Assembly (NCBI GenBank): GCA_045599005.1
Contig: JAZRVF010000001.1
Span: 1 to 64,000, forward strand
Reading direction: 5' to 3'
DNA length: 64,000 bases
Source of the DNA: Treponema_I sp045599005
GTDB taxonomy: Bacteria > Spirochaetota > Spirochaetia > Treponematales > Treponemataceae
Below are positions 63,932 through 64,000 of the stretch, piece by piece; the stretch's first letter is position 1; each line of letters starts with the position of its first letter. The notes beneath the pieces were generated by a model. That model saw only the letters and a list, made by a program, of their open reading frames with translations. It was not told where the DNA came from and searched no databases. The position numbers and the translations under genes are program-made.

Positions 63932-64000
63932 GAAAACTGATTAAACACGAGTTCAGAAATTCAGCCAGACAGATGGCGGCTCTTCTTGCTGTGCTGGCAG
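63925..64000 (+). CDS. ABC-2 type permease, partial (cut by the window end)
   Basis: ATG 63925 follows GGGAGGTC and overlaps the ATPase stop by seven bases. The 25 visible codons read MLGKLIKHEFRNSARQMAAL followed by LAVLA, a charged start then a hydrophobic segment typical of ABC permeases of this operon type. The rest lies outside the window. Confidence 0.7.
   Translation, partial: MLGKLIKHEFRNSARQMAALLAVLA

Overview
The window looks like chromosomal DNA of a Treponema-like spirochaete. The evidence is a fliF-fliG-fliH-fliI-fliJ flagellar basal-body operon, a type-2 (eukaryote-like) isoleucyl-tRNA synthetase, many lipoproteins and TPR proteins of treponemal style, a SpoIIE/HAMP phosphatase of very large size, HD-GYP receptors and a GH57/DUF4912 pair. 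The alpha-galactosidase and sugar kinase suggest a host- or gut-associated carbohydrate user, but the species cannot be fixed from the sequence alone. No phage, transposase, CRISPR or integron integrase gene was found.

Layout. 1-1.5 kb: a tandem array of about 131-bp units, each built of two nested inverted repeats, with no credible gene. 1.6-9.2 kb: HD-GYP receptor, ileS, lipoprotein, UPRT-like enzyme, TPR lipoprotein. 9.2-14.8 kb: the fli operon on the minus strand. 15-18.6 kb: 1-phosphofructokinase, a SmtB/CadC-type metal sensor and a GH36 alpha-galactosidase. 18.7-29.1 kb: two coupled giant genes, a periplasmic TPR protein and a propeller-HAMP-PP2C phosphatase. 29-36 kb: gltX, a degenerate LytM-like protein with a membrane-anchored partner, cdd, an HTH-EIIA fusion, a transglutaminase-like protein and an RluA-type pseudouridine synthase. 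36.2-36.7 kb: a second, different repeat patch. 36.7-43.2 kb: small exported proteins, tRNA-Lys, metNI, deoD, tRNA-Asn and an unlisted small rubredoxin gene. 43.2-46.2 kb: a Fur-family regulator with znuA-znuC-znuB. 46.6-50.4 kb: lipid kinase, second HD-GYP protein, MATE transporter. 50.4-58.2 kb: minus-strand run smc, two exported/membrane proteins, thiN, ktrB, ktrA. 58.3-64 kb: DUF4912 and a catalytically degenerate GH57 protein, SDR, radical SAM/SPASM protein, and a YtrA-type GntR regulator with an ABC transporter that runs off the window.

Two cross-window signals stand out. First, at least eleven promoter-proximal genes lack a Shine-Dalgarno sequence and instead have a sigma-70-like -10 hexamer 5-9 nt before the start codon, which predicts leaderless mRNAs; genes inside operons carry normal Shine-Dalgarno sites. 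Second, the 131-bp array has covarying hairpin arms. All functional calls are read by eye from motifs; no database search was possible.
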